In this document: positions 1-5,224 of the stretch, piece by piece
Layout: each line of letters starts with the position of its first letter
Position numbering within the stretch: the stretch's first letter is position 1
From: Deltaproteobacteria bacterium
Lineage (GTDB): Bacteria > Desulfobacterota > Syntrophia > Syntrophales > UBA2210
Reading direction: 5' to 3'
DNA: 5,224 bases
NCBI GenBank assembly: GCA_016935935.1
Contig: JAFGPZ010000323.1
Span: 1 to 5,224, forward strand
The notes under the pieces: generated by a model
The model's input: the letters and a program-made list of their open reading frames with translations, nothing else
Told to the model about the DNA's origin: nothing
Databases searched by the model: none
Position numbers and translations under genes: made by a program

Positions 1-72
1 GGCGTTGAGCGCAGCCATTTGCGCCGCGCCCCCCATGCCGACGACAAGTATGTCGGTTCTGATCTTCTTCAT
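1..72 (-). CDS. FAD-dependent oxidoreductase, N-terminal fragment (runs off the left edge)
   Basis: Only the first 24 codons are inside the window, and the frame is open to base 1. The peptide begins MKKIRTDILVVGMGGAAQMA. It has a charged start, a hydrophobic beta strand (DILVVG), then the glycine-rich dinucleotide-binding turn GMGGAA. This is the N-terminal beta-alpha-beta fold that grips the ADP part of FAD in the fumarate reductase/succinate dehydrogenase flavoprotein superfamily. The last glycine of the usual GxGxxG is alanine, which many members tolerate. The ATG at 70-72 is preceded by a good Shine-Dalgarno (AAGGAAA, minus strand of 81-87) 8 bases away. The gene starts 52 bases after the GntR regulator stop on the same strand, so the two are probably co-transcribed and the regulator may control it. 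The substrate cannot be judged from 24 residues; another Rossmann-fold dehydrogenase is possible. Confidence 0.72.
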   Translation of the reverse strand, partial: MKKIRTDILVVGMGGAAQMAALNA

Positions 73-124
73 TTTTCAGCTTTCCTTCAATGGTACCGGG
101 GTCCTTGCTTTCCAGCCGGGATTT

Positions 125-799
125 TCAGAGCATGGCGTCGATATTCTCCAGGGCCGTCGTCTTGACACTGATCACATGCCTCCTCATCATCAGCTCCGCC
201 TTTTCAGCTTTTCCCTGCTCGATCATCTCCAGAATCGCGGTATGTTCATCCAGGGTTTTCTGCGGCCGTCCGGTCAGAACCACCGTTCTGAGCCGGATGA
301 TCTGGAGGCGTGCGTTGACCACCTCCATCATCTGTTGGAGCATCTGATTCGGGCATTTTCTGCGGAGCAGGTCATGAAATTCCAACTCCGAATCCATATA
401 GTCGATAATATTCCGCTTCTTTTCCGGAATAGCGCGAAGCTTTTCCAGACAGGACCTGAGTTTCCGAATGTCGGATTTCTCTAAGAGCGGTGTGACCAGA
501 CGGACGATCAGCGCCTCCAGCACCTCCCGGACCTGCAGGATCTCGATGATATTTTCCTTGGATGGTTTGACGACGAAGGCGCCGCGGCGGGGGATGATCT
601 TGACGATGCCCTCATTTTCGAGACGGAAAAGCACCTCCCGGATGGGGGTGCGGCTGACGCCGATCTCTCTGGCCAGCGTCTCTTCGTTGATCTTTTTGCC
701 CGGCACGATCTTCCGTGTGATAATCATGTTCTTCAGAATCTTGTAAGCCTGAATACGAAGATTGGGATTATCGATCAGTTTCTGCGATCTTGTTTGCAT
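125..799 (-). CDS. GntR-family transcriptional regulator, FadR/FCD subfamily
   Basis: A 224-residue DNA-binding regulator, the usual length for this subfamily. Residues about 14-76 form the winged helix-turn-helix, with the family core LAREIGVSRTPIREVLFRLE and the wing RRGAFV at 71-76. Residues about 84-211 are the all-helical FCD ligand-binding domain. Its metal or ligand pocket can be recognised from ELEFH (E138, H142), DEH (H186) and RRH (H208). The first acidic ligand is Glu where Asp is usual. Such proteins normally repress their own operon and release DNA when a small organic acid binds. The ATG at 797-799 is the first codon of the conserved part and lies about 30 bases from a strong promoter; the Shine-Dalgarno is weak (GGTAAG just upstream). 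A flavoprotein gene follows 52 bases downstream and is the obvious candidate target. The effector cannot be predicted from the sequence. Confidence 0.93.
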   Translation of the reverse strand: MQTRSQKLIDNPNLRIQAYKILKNMIITRKIVPGKKINEETLAREIGVSRTPIREVLFRLENEGIVKIIPRRGAFVVKPSKENIIEILQVREVLEALIVRLVTPLLEKSDIRKLRSCLEKLRAIPEKKRNIIDYMDSELEFHDLLRRKCPNQMLQQMMEVVNARLQIIRLRTVVLTGRPQKTLDEHTAILEMIEQGKAEKAELMMRRHVISVKTTALENIDAML

Positions 800-823
800 G
801 TCTTACCGGAAATATATTGTATT

Positions 824-848
824 TTGTATACATGATATACGTATGCAA
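824..848. promoter_or_regulatory. Palindromic operator, probably for the adjacent GntR regulator
   Basis: A 25-base imperfect inverted repeat has half-sites TTGTATACAT (824-833, plus strand) and TTGCATACGT (839-848, minus strand). They share TTG.ATAC.T and meet across a short centre. The left half also contains the perfect 8-base palindrome TGTATACA, close to the TTGTATACAA type of site known for several FadR-subfamily GntR regulators. It covers the -10 box and part of the spacer of the promoter reading into the regulator, which is the geometry expected for autorepression. That the neighbouring regulator binds here is an inference. Confidence 0.6.
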
Positions 849-860
849 CCAGTCTGTCAA
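832..860 (-). promoter_or_regulatory. Sigma-70 type promoter of the GntR regulator operon
   Basis: On the minus strand a perfect -35 box TTGACA (855-860) is followed after exactly 17 bases by TATCAT (832-837), a good -10 box. An AT-rich stretch (GAAAATTTTC, 862-871) sits immediately upstream and could act as an UP-like element. Transcription would start near 825, about 25 bases before the regulator ATG. The operator described separately overlaps the spacer, the -10 box and the start site. This assignment is from pattern only. Confidence 0.75.
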
Positions 861-1016
861 GGAAAATTTTCAAAAGTGCGGCACCACAAAATCGGTTGAT
901 ATTATATGAAATATTGATGTTCAAAAACATTCCATCCCTCTTTTCCCGGATCCTTTGGAACGGAACCTTTGAACGTGAACCCCCATTTTCAAACTTCGAA
1001 CTCTCAAACGTTGTTG
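861..1016. other. Non-coding spacer between cobO and the GntR operon, with GTTC-rich degenerate repeats
   Basis: No gene is supported here. An open minus-strand frame crosses it but has only a TTG start, no ribosome binding site, no recognisable protein, and runs through the promoter. On the minus strand the part near 945-1013 is rich in short repeated words of the type GTTC.AAAGG, including two tandem copies, CGTTCAAAGG (963-972) and CGTTCCAAAGG (951-961). I see no hairpin followed by a T run, so no terminator for cobO can be named. The palindrome GAAAATTTTC next to the promoter lies at its lower end. Confidence 0.4.
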
Positions 1017-1541
1017 TCAATCCTCAATTCCGTGCCGCGCGAAAACTCCTCGCGTATAATAATGCTTGATCTCCTTCATCTCGGTTACCAAGTCAGCGGC
1101 TTCAATCAATCGCAGGCTGGCTTTGCGGCCAGTGATGACTAATTCTACGTGCGAGGGTTTCTTTTTGATCAAATCGATAAGATCATCGACCGAGAGAAGG
1201 GCAAACCAGACAGCAACATTTGCCTCATCCAGAACGACAAGGTCATAGATTCCGGACATGATTGCCTGCCGGGATTCAGAGAGCCCCTGTTGGGCTAAAG
1301 CCTTATCTTCTTCGGTTGGTTTTTTTTTGATCAAACAGTCTCTCCCATACTGAGCGAACGTGATTGAATCGCTTAGGGTTGCTAAAGGAATAAATTCGGT
1401 CGAAGCCTTCCCTTTAAGAAATTGGGCGATAAATACTCTCATCCCTGCACCGGCTGCCCGTAAAGCAAGACCGATAGAAGCCGTGGTCTTTCCCTTTCCA
1501 TCACCGGTATAGATATGTACATATCCTTTGTTAAGTTTCAT
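1017..1541 (-). CDS. cobO: Cob(I)yrinic acid a,c-diamide adenosyltransferase (corrinoid adenosyltransferase)
   Basis: A cytosolic enzyme of the CobA/CobO/BtuR family that moves the 5'-deoxyadenosyl group of ATP onto cob(I)alamin or cob(I)yrinic acid diamide, making the adenosylcobalamin cofactor. The 174-residue protein opens directly with the P-loop (YTGDGKGKTT, residues 11-20), of the unusual type that transfers adenosyl. It continues with LVVLDEANVA (101-110), ITGR (136-139) and the family C-terminal signature IKHYYTRGVFARHGIE (158-173). It lacks the N-terminal extension of E. coli BtuR, as many bacterial CobO proteins do. The ATG at 1539-1541 is chosen over a TTG one codon upstream because the GGAGGT Shine-Dalgarno already lies very close. 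No other cobalamin gene and no obvious cobalamin riboswitch is visible, so it may serve salvage of imported corrinoid; that is inference. Confidence 0.95.
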   Translation of the reverse strand: MKLNKGYVHIYTGDGKGKTTASIGLALRAAGAGMRVFIAQFLKGKASTEFIPLATLSDSITFAQYGRDCLIKKKPTEEDKALAQQGLSESRQAIMSGIYDLVVLDEANVAVWFALLSVDDLIDLIKKKPSHVELVITGRKASLRLIEAADLVTEMKEIKHYYTRGVFARHGIED

Positions 1542-1544
1542 CAA

Positions 1545-1550
1545 ACCTCC
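1545..1550 (-). promoter_or_regulatory. Ribosome binding site of cobO
   Basis: GGAGGT on the minus strand is a near-consensus Shine-Dalgarno three bases before the ATG. The spacing is short for the ATG and would be impossible for the TTG codon just before it, which decides the start. The bases TGATG here also let an open upstream frame stop on top of the cobO start. Confidence 0.7.
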
Positions 1551-1571
1551 GGTTTCAAGAAGTATGCGGTG

Positions 1572-1612
1572 ATTCCGATAAAATCGGCCTGTCGTTCCCG
1601 TTCAAATCGGCC
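1572..1612 (-). repeat. Two imperfect direct repeats, possible IS21-type end remnant
   Basis: On the minus strand two copies of a roughly 18-base unit lie 23 bases apart: GGCCGATTTGAACGGGAA (1595-1612) and GGCCGATTTTATCGGAAT (1572-1589), agreeing at 14 of 18 positions. The second copy also folds on itself (CCGAT, three Ts, ATCGG). The wording, GTGGCCG....CGGAAT in tandem, resembles the repeated terminal sequences of IS21-family elements as I remember them. No istA or istB gene is present, so at most this is a solo end left by a lost or partial element. The repeats are directly visible; the family name is inference. Confidence 0.4.
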
Positions 1613-1726
1613 ACCTGAATCAGAGCGAAGCGACATTATCAGGTCAAGTCGGAATAGATTTTTACTCGCACCGGCGGGACCGACAATTTGGCACCAGGCA
1701 TGAACGTTTCCAAAGAAGAGTTTGAA
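1613..1726. other. Spacer between the DUF1847 remnant and the repeats upstream of cobO
   Basis: No gene, RNA or terminator is recognised in these bases. On the minus strand an open frame runs from just after the DUF1847 stop (1727) through the repeat region to a stop overlapping the cobO start. It has no supported start codon and no recognisable domain, so it is not called as a gene. Confidence 0.35.
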
Positions 1727-2276
1727 TTATTTAACAGGTTCTAAATTGAGCCTTTTTCGGTCGCGGAAGTAGTACGCAGCATAAATAGCTGCCAGGGGGT
1801 TGCGGCCGGTGATCCGGTCTTTTACAGCCGGCATGGTCACCGGAGCAACGGATTTGGCAAAGAACAGGCTGTCGCGACCTTCGCACAGGCCCAGCAGCAC
1901 ATTAAATTCAGTGCCGGCCTGGTTTAGCAGCAGGATCAGGCCACTGGATTGCAGAGCACCTCAAACCGACCCGGGTAGATTTTGTCTGCATCCTTAAGGC
2001 CGACATCTTCCTTGGGTATGGACCCGGTTTTACACATCACCGAGTCCACCGAAAACCCATTTTCCTCAAAAATCTTGGTTGCCTCCAGCGCCTCCCGGCG
2101 CAGACCATTGCAAAAGGCCAAGCCCAGACTGGTAAAACCCATCATCCTGGAAAACTCCATTATTTCCTTGCCCCGAGGCCAGACACCGAAACCAGCGGCC
2201 TCTACCTTGGCTGCACAGCGGGCCAGATCCCCGATGGATTTCTCTTTGTATAGCTTCCTTACTTTACTATATACAT
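1727..2276 (-). pseudogene. DUF1847-family protein remnant, 5'-truncated by an insertion sequence and frameshifted
   Basis: Two frames together give most of a DUF1847 protein, a small cysteine-containing family often called metal-binding, function unknown. The upstream frame can be read from the insertion-sequence border (DVYSKVRKLYKEKSIGDLAR...) through VEAAGFGVWPRGKEIMEFSR, MGFTSLGLAFCNGLRREA and SVDSVMCKTGSIPKED to FEVLCNPVA, where a TGA follows (1936-1938). The matching sequence then resumes in another frame: LILLLNQAGTEFNVLLGLCE, VKDRITGRNPLAAIYAAYY, ending at TAA 1727-1729. Loss of one base near 1936-1945, for instance a C in GCC-CTG, would explain the shift. The start of the family, which normally carries a CxxC-like cysteine cluster, is missing because the IS4 element begins there. 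An ATG at 2158-2160 could start a short fragment but lies in the middle of the domain. Family assignment is from remembered motifs. Confidence 0.8.
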
Positions 2277-3451
2277 CTGAACAAATTTAACTGGCTGCAC
2301 AAACTGGGTTCCGGTTCTTGCTTGTAAGCATCTTTAACTATCTGAATAATGGGCCTTTTCTCAAAAATGTTGACCTCTAAAATTTGCAGAATTGTGTGGA
2401 GGTTGCCGGGCAGATGAAGTCGCTTCCTCAGGATAGCAACCAACAGATAAATGCTGACAGCGATCCAGATCTGGGTTTTGACGGCGTTGCGCGATGTTCC
2501 GTAAAATGTTTTGATTCTCAGATGTTGCTTGATCCAGCGGAAGAAGAGCTCCACCTGCCAGCGCTGCTTGTAAATATCGGCGACGGTTATTGCAGAAACG
2601 GTAAATATATTGGTCAGGTAGACAAAACGCTTCTTGGTGTCCAGGTCCACGTAGGACACCCGGCGCAGGGCCTCCGGGTAGGCCGCTCTGGATTTCTTGG
2701 TTGTGAGAACAATGCGTTGATCGGAACGAAGCCCCAGCGTTTTGTCCACTTTCTGAGAATTGAGGCGGCGGCACCGAAAATTGCTTTTGGCGCGAATCAC
2801 GAAGAAAGCGGGAAAGAGATTCACGGTATAAAGCCTCGTAAAATCTACGTATCCACGATCGATGGCTATGACGGCATCTTTTTCCAAGGGAAGAATATCC
2901 AAAACGTTGACATCGTGTACTTTGCCGGCAGTCAGGCTGATAAATGTCGGAATGGATCCCCGCAGATCGAGTAATGTGTGCATTTTGATGGTGGCTTTGG
3001 TCTTGCGAAAATGCGCCCAAGGAAAAAGGGAAAGGCACAGATCGATGGTCGTTGAGTCGAAAGCGAAGAGAGAGTAAGCCAGATCTATCGCCAGTTCTAT
3101 CGCCAGTTCTTCGTTCTGATAGAGTTTTCTGGCAATGGAGATAAGCTGATAGGCAAAGTCCTGATAAATTCGGTAATCTCGTATCTCGCCGGCATCGTCC
3201 ATTGTGGATCTCGAAATCTGACCGCGGAATCCGATGTGATAAAGTTTCTCGTGATGAGAGTTCAGGCATGTTTCAATATCCCTCAGACTTTCCCGGTACG
3301 TAAGCTGGGCATAGGCAAGACAAAGAAACTGGTCATAGCAGGGGAACCTTCTGACCCTGCGATTTCCCTCGTACTCTTTAACGAATTTGTCAATTTCATA
3401 TCGTGGCAGATGCTCCAATATCTGTGCGAAAACTGTTTTCCCTGCATTCAT
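2267..3451 (-). CDS. IS4-family transposase with N-terminal DUF4372 domain
   Basis: A DDE transposase that cuts and joins the element ends. With the ATG at 3449-3451 it has 394 residues. A longer frame begins at a TTG (3512-3514), but the ATG is preceded by a strong GGAGGGAGGG site 6 bases away. Residues about 4-75 are the DUF4372 N-terminal domain (GNRRVRRFPCYDQFLCLAYA, 29-48; TYRESLRDIE). The catalytic DDE_Tnp_1 core follows: D132 (FDSTTIDLCL), D198 (AIDRGY) and E301. The last lies in YKQRWQVELFFRWIK, which fits the IS4 signature Y-2-R-3-E-6-K (Y294, R297, E301, K308). The C-terminus SQLNLF is typical and is encoded by the terminal repeat. All catalytic residues are present and the frame is unbroken, so the protein may be active. 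A 12-base tandem duplication inserts a second ELAI near residues 115-122. The last codons and stop lie outside the terminal repeat. Confidence 0.93.
   Translation of the reverse strand: MNAGKTVFAQILEHLPRYEIDKFVKEYEGNRRVRRFPCYDQFLCLAYAQLTYRESLRDIETCLNSHHEKLYHIGFRGQISRSTMDDAGEIRDYRIYQDFAYQLISIARKLYQNEELAIELAIDLAYSLFAFDSTTIDLCLSLFPWAHFRKTKATIKMHTLLDLRGSIPTFISLTAGKVHDVNVLDILPLEKDAVIAIDRGYVDFTRLYTVNLFPAFFVIRAKSNFRCRRLNSQKVDKTLGLRSDQRIVLTTKKSRAAYPEALRRVSYVDLDTKKRFVYLTNIFTVSAITVADIYKQRWQVELFFRWIKQHLRIKTFYGTSRNAVKTQIWIAVSIYLLVAILRKRLHLPGNLHTILQILEVNIFEKRPIIQIVKDAYKQEPEPSLCSQLNLFRCI
2277..2300 (+). repeat. Left terminal inverted repeat of the IS4 element
   Basis: Reading inward on the plus strand this end is CTGAACAAATTTAACTGGCT followed by GCAC. 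It shares CTG, the sixth-base C, the TTTAA core (one base out of register) and GCTG with the opposite end; 13 of 24 positions match without gaps, and more with one gap. It also encodes the SQLNLF residues of the transposase C-terminus. Confidence 0.5.
3086..3109. repeat. Perfect 12-base tandem duplication inside the transposase gene
   Basis: CTATCGCCAGTT occurs twice back to back on the plus strand, with the next base also shared. It is in frame and gives the protein a repeated ELAI segment ahead of the first catalytic aspartate (D132). It looks like recent replication slippage, since the copies are identical. Confidence 0.85.
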
Positions 3452-3457
3452 CGGCAA

Positions 3458-3468
3458 CCCTCCCTCCC
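3458..3468 (-). promoter_or_regulatory. Ribosome binding site of the transposase
   Basis: GGGAGGGAGGG on the minus strand, ending 6 bases before the ATG at 3449-3451. It is a purine-rich double Shine-Dalgarno, and is the reason for preferring this ATG to the upstream TTG. Confidence 0.7.
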
Positions 3469-3569
3469 ATTGTTGGGAAGAAGGTAAATGCCAGAATGCG
3501 CAATGTAAATTCAAATCGGAAAAAATTAAAATGGCTCATTTGTCATCCGATATCAATATATTGCATGGT

Positions 3570-3593
3570 GGTCAGCTAACTTAAACGGGACAG
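3570..3593 (-). repeat. Right terminal inverted repeat of the IS4 element
   Basis: Reading inward on the minus strand this end is CTGTCCCGTTTAAGTTAGCT followed by GACC. It pairs imperfectly with the left end. The 118 bases between it and the transposase ATG hold the untranslated leader. No convincing promoter boxes were found there. Confidence 0.5.
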
Positions 3594-3624
3594 CCGTGAG
3601 TTTGCTTATAATGACAACTGAAGG

Positions 3625-5130
3625 CTACCTGTTGCTTGAGAAGCTCCTCTTCCATACCATCATAATCAGGGGATACAAGAGGAAGCAAAGGGCAACAACA
3701 ATCATGCCACCGCTTATGGGGCGCTTGAAGAATATGAGAAAATCATTATGATAGCTGATCAAGGCAGACAGAAACTTATCTTCTGCAAGAGGACCCAGAA
3801 CCATTCCAAGCACAAGGGGAGCCACGGGGTAGTCATATTTTTTCATGAAATAGCCGATAACCCCGAATATCAACATGACCCATACGTCGTACATAACATT
3901 TCTCGTGGAAAAGGCGCCAAGGAAACAGAAGAGGGTTATCCCCGACGCAAGAATGGCGTAGGGAACCTTCAAAAACTGCGTAAATGCCTTTACCGCGAGA
4001 AAACCGAAGATAATGATCAGCAGATTAGCGATAATCATACCAACAAAGATACTGCCGATAAGCCCAGGTTCACTCATGAATACAAGAGGCCCCGGTTGTA
4101 ATCCCTTTATCATAAAGGCGCTGATCATAACGGCAGTGGCTCCACCTCCGGGGATTCCCAGAGTCAGGAGGGGAATCATGGCGCCACCCGTTGCGGCGTT
4201 ATTGGCTGTTTCGGGCGCAGCGACACCCTCTATGACACCGGTACCGAATTTGCCTGGATCATCCGACAGGTTTCGCGCCATACCATAGCTGACAAAAGAT
4301 GCGATAGTTGCTCCGGCTCCAGGCAGAAATCCTATAAAGGTACCCGTTACAAAGGAACGTAGAATCGTCCACTTCAGTTGCAGGAATTCTTTTATGGTAA
4401 GCATGCTGGTGCCGACCTTACCCTCAACCTTTTTGGCTTCTTCCCTGGAAATTGTTTCAAAGCGGCTGAATATCTCACCAAGGGCAAAGACACCGATCAT
4501 GACTATGATAAAATCGATTCCGGCGCGAAGTTGCGCAAATCCAAGGTCGTAGCGGGGGACACCCTGAATCGGACTGACACCAACGGAAGCAATAAAGAGC
4601 CCTATAAAGAGAGCGATAATTCCATTGACCAGCGATTTACCGGAAATCGATGTCACGACGCAGAGTCCCATGAACACAAGGGCAAAATATTCGGGCGAAT
4701 CAAAAGAAAGGGCAACCGACGCCAGGGGTGCGCAGGCCACAGTCATAACCAGGGCGCTGAGAAAACCTCCGATGGCCGAGCATTCAATGGCCGTACCCAA
4801 CGCCTTCGCAGCAAGTCCCTTCTGTGTCATTGGATAGCCGTCGAAGGAAGTGCATACCGACTCGGGAGCGCCCGGAGTATTAATAAGAATGGAGCTGATT
4901 GACCCTCCGAAGACACCGCCGCAATAGGTCGATGTAAGCAACAGCATGGCCTGTATTAAATCGAGGGTATAGGTAAAGGGGACAAGAAGTATAATAGCCA
5001 TGAGACCCGAAATCCCAGGTATGGCACCAAAGATAACGCCTATAAAGAGACCCACAAGGATAAAAACGAAATAACTGGGAGCCGTAATTATCTCAATGCC
5101 CATTCCCAAAACTATCAAAATCCAGTCCAT
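3625..5130 (-). CDS. tctA: Tripartite tricarboxylate transporter, large membrane subunit TctA
   Basis: The 501-residue inner-membrane protein is full length for the family (about 500) and has about a dozen hydrophobic segments. In TTT systems TctA is the channel-forming subunit. It works with small TctB and periplasmic TctC to take up carboxylates such as citrate, using an ion gradient rather than ATP. Family motifs are in place: GAIPGISG (35-42), GGVFGGSISSILINTPGAPE (71-90), FDGYPM (96-101), GFLPGAGATIASF (267-279), EGVAAPETANNAATGGAMIP (301-320), LGIPGG (324-329) and DYPVAPLVLGMVLGPLAE (433-450). The ATG at 5128-5130 is preceded by AAGGAG (5137-5142) at 6 bases. The tctB-like stop overlaps that site, so the two are translated together. 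The insertion sequence begins 31 bases after its stop and no terminator is seen between. The substrate cannot be told from TctA alone. Confidence 0.95.
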   Translation of the reverse strand: MDWILIVLGMGIEIITAPSYFVFILVGLFIGVIFGAIPGISGLMAIILLVPFTYTLDLIQAMLLLTSTYCGGVFGGSISSILINTPGAPESVCTSFDGYPMTQKGLAAKALGTAIECSAIGGFLSALVMTVACAPLASVALSFDSPEYFALVFMGLCVVTSISGKSLVNGIIALFIGLFIASVGVSPIQGVPRYDLGFAQLRAGIDFIIVMIGVFALGEIFSRFETISREEAKKVEGKVGTSMLTIKEFLQLKWTILRSFVTGTFIGFLPGAGATIASFVSYGMARNLSDDPGKFGTGVIEGVAAPETANNAATGGAMIPLLTLGIPGGGATAVMISAFMIKGLQPGPLVFMSEPGLIGSIFVGMIIANLLIIIFGFLAVKAFTQFLKVPYAILASGITLFCFLGAFSTRNVMYDVWVMLIFGVIGYFMKKYDYPVAPLVLGMVLGPLAEDKFLSALISYHNDFLIFFKRPISGGMIVVALCFLLYPLIMMVWKRSFSSNR

Positions 5131-5136
5131 GTAATT

Positions 5137-5142
5137 CTCCTT
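5137..5142 (-). promoter_or_regulatory. Ribosome binding site of tctA, overlapping the tctB stop
   Basis: AAGGAG on the minus strand lies 6 bases before the tctA ATG. The upstream reading frame ends in TAA (5141-5143), and the last two As of that stop are the first two bases of this site. Ribosomes ending on tctB would therefore sit on it, a standard sign of translational coupling. Confidence 0.8.
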
Positions 5143-5224
5143 ATAATTTAATCAGCGAAAAAAAGTAGCTATTTATATCATAGAAGAGCCAAACTCCTCT
5201 CGGCAGAGAGATATACATAACACC
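5141..5224 (-). CDS. tctB: TTT small membrane subunit TctB, C-terminal fragment (runs off the right edge)
   Basis: The frame is open from the window edge to a TAA at 5141-5143, giving 27 residues that include ISLPRGVWLFYDINSYFFSL. It is hydrophobic with an LPRG turn. TctB proteins typically end in a transmembrane helix followed by a short LPRG- or LPKG-like segment, so this fits a TctB tail. The position directly before tctA, with the stop overlapping its ribosome binding site, matches the usual tctC-tctB-tctA order. The call rests mostly on context, as 27 residues are little evidence; the last residues after WLF are longer than in many relatives. Confidence 0.68.
   Translation of the reverse strand, partial: GVMYISLPRGVWLFYDINSYFFSLIKL

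Larger units (their letters stand above)
2277..3593 (-). mobile_element. IS4-family insertion sequence (DUF4372-type transposase), about 1.3 kb
   Basis: One transposase gene is flanked by imperfect terminal inverted repeats that I place at 2277-2300 and 3570-3593. It sits inside a DUF1847 gene on its low-coordinate side and 31 bases beyond the tctA stop on the other. The size fits IS4-family elements. I see no target-site duplication: the bases outside the two ends (ATATACAT and CCGTGAGT, plus strand) do not match. The ends are approximate, to within a few bases. Confidence 0.8.

Noticed and set aside
775..1020. Minus-strand open frame between cobO and the GntR gene
   Set aside because: It has only a TTG start overlapping the cobO stop, no ribosome binding site and no family resemblance, and it runs across the TTGACA/TATCAT promoter and operator and into the GntR gene.
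1542..1726. Possible small gene ending in TGA on the cobO ATG (contains MSLRSDSGGRFERERQ)
   Set aside because: The TGATG overlap looked like translational coupling, but the frame has no ribosome binding site and consists largely of the repeat units that look like a mobile-element end.
1551..1740. Cobalamin riboswitch upstream of cobO
   Set aside because: I looked for the B12-box and its surrounding stems on the minus strand and found nothing resembling them; the spacer is also short.
2384..2974. Plus-strand frame of 196 codons opposite the transposase
   Set aside because: It is an antisense shadow of a conserved gene, with no ribosome binding site and no recognisable motif.
2361..3269. Long 302-codon minus-strand frame within the insertion sequence
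   Set aside because: It is the transposase gene read in another frame. The composition is rich in R, S, H and Q with no domain, while the overlapping frame has all DDE residues.
3578..3607. Hairpin after tctA (ACGG, loop, CCGT) as a terminator
   Set aside because: The stem is only 4 pairs with no T run on the minus strand, and it coincides with the terminal repeat of the insertion sequence.
4378..4902. Plus-strand frame of 174 codons opposite tctA
   Set aside because: It is an antisense shadow of tctA. The low-complexity, charged product has no domain.

Overview
The window comes from a bacterial chromosome of medium GC content. Every gene I can support lies on the minus strand. The gene set is a tripartite tricarboxylate transporter (TTT), a GntR/FCD regulator beside a flavoprotein, a corrinoid adenosyltransferase, a DUF1847 remnant and an IS4-family element with a DUF4372 domain. 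This would suit an anaerobic bacterium of the old Deltaproteobacteria (for example Syntrophus or Desulfobacterota relatives). That assignment is an inference from gene content, not something the sequence proves.

Reading from high to low coordinates, which is the direction of transcription: (1) 5224-3625 holds the last 26 codons or so of a tctB-like gene, then a complete tctA. They are tightly coupled, because the tctB stop codon runs into the tctA Shine-Dalgarno. Together they are the small and large membrane subunits of a TTT carboxylate uptake system. The binding protein, TctC, would lie outside the window. (2) About 3593-2277 is an IS4-family insertion sequence with one transposase gene, which looks full length and keeps its catalytic residues. 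(3) About 2276-1727 is a DUF1847 gene that is broken twice. The insertion sequence has removed its 5' end, and a frameshift near 1945 splits what remains. (4) 1726-1542 is a spacer with a short imperfect repeat that resembles the end of an IS21-family element. (5) 1541-1017 is cobO (btuR), the corrinoid adenosyltransferase. (6) 1016-861 is a non-coding spacer, followed by a strong promoter overlapping a palindromic operator at 824-860. (7) 799-125 is a GntR-family FCD regulator, followed 52 bases downstream by the first 24 codons of an FAD-dependent oxidoreductase that leaves the window at its left edge.

The regulator and the flavoprotein probably form one autoregulated operon, and the operator can be read directly. 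The flavoprotein substrate and the TTT substrate are both unknown. They may belong to a common organic-acid pathway, but the insertion element and the broken gene lie between them, so the link is weak. The middle of the window looks like a decayed, rearranged patch between two functional blocks. I found no convincing new biological system here. The most interesting points are the insertion-sequence junction (transposase stop codon apparently outside the element, no target duplication, missing 5' half of the target gene) and the regulator's promoter and operator.
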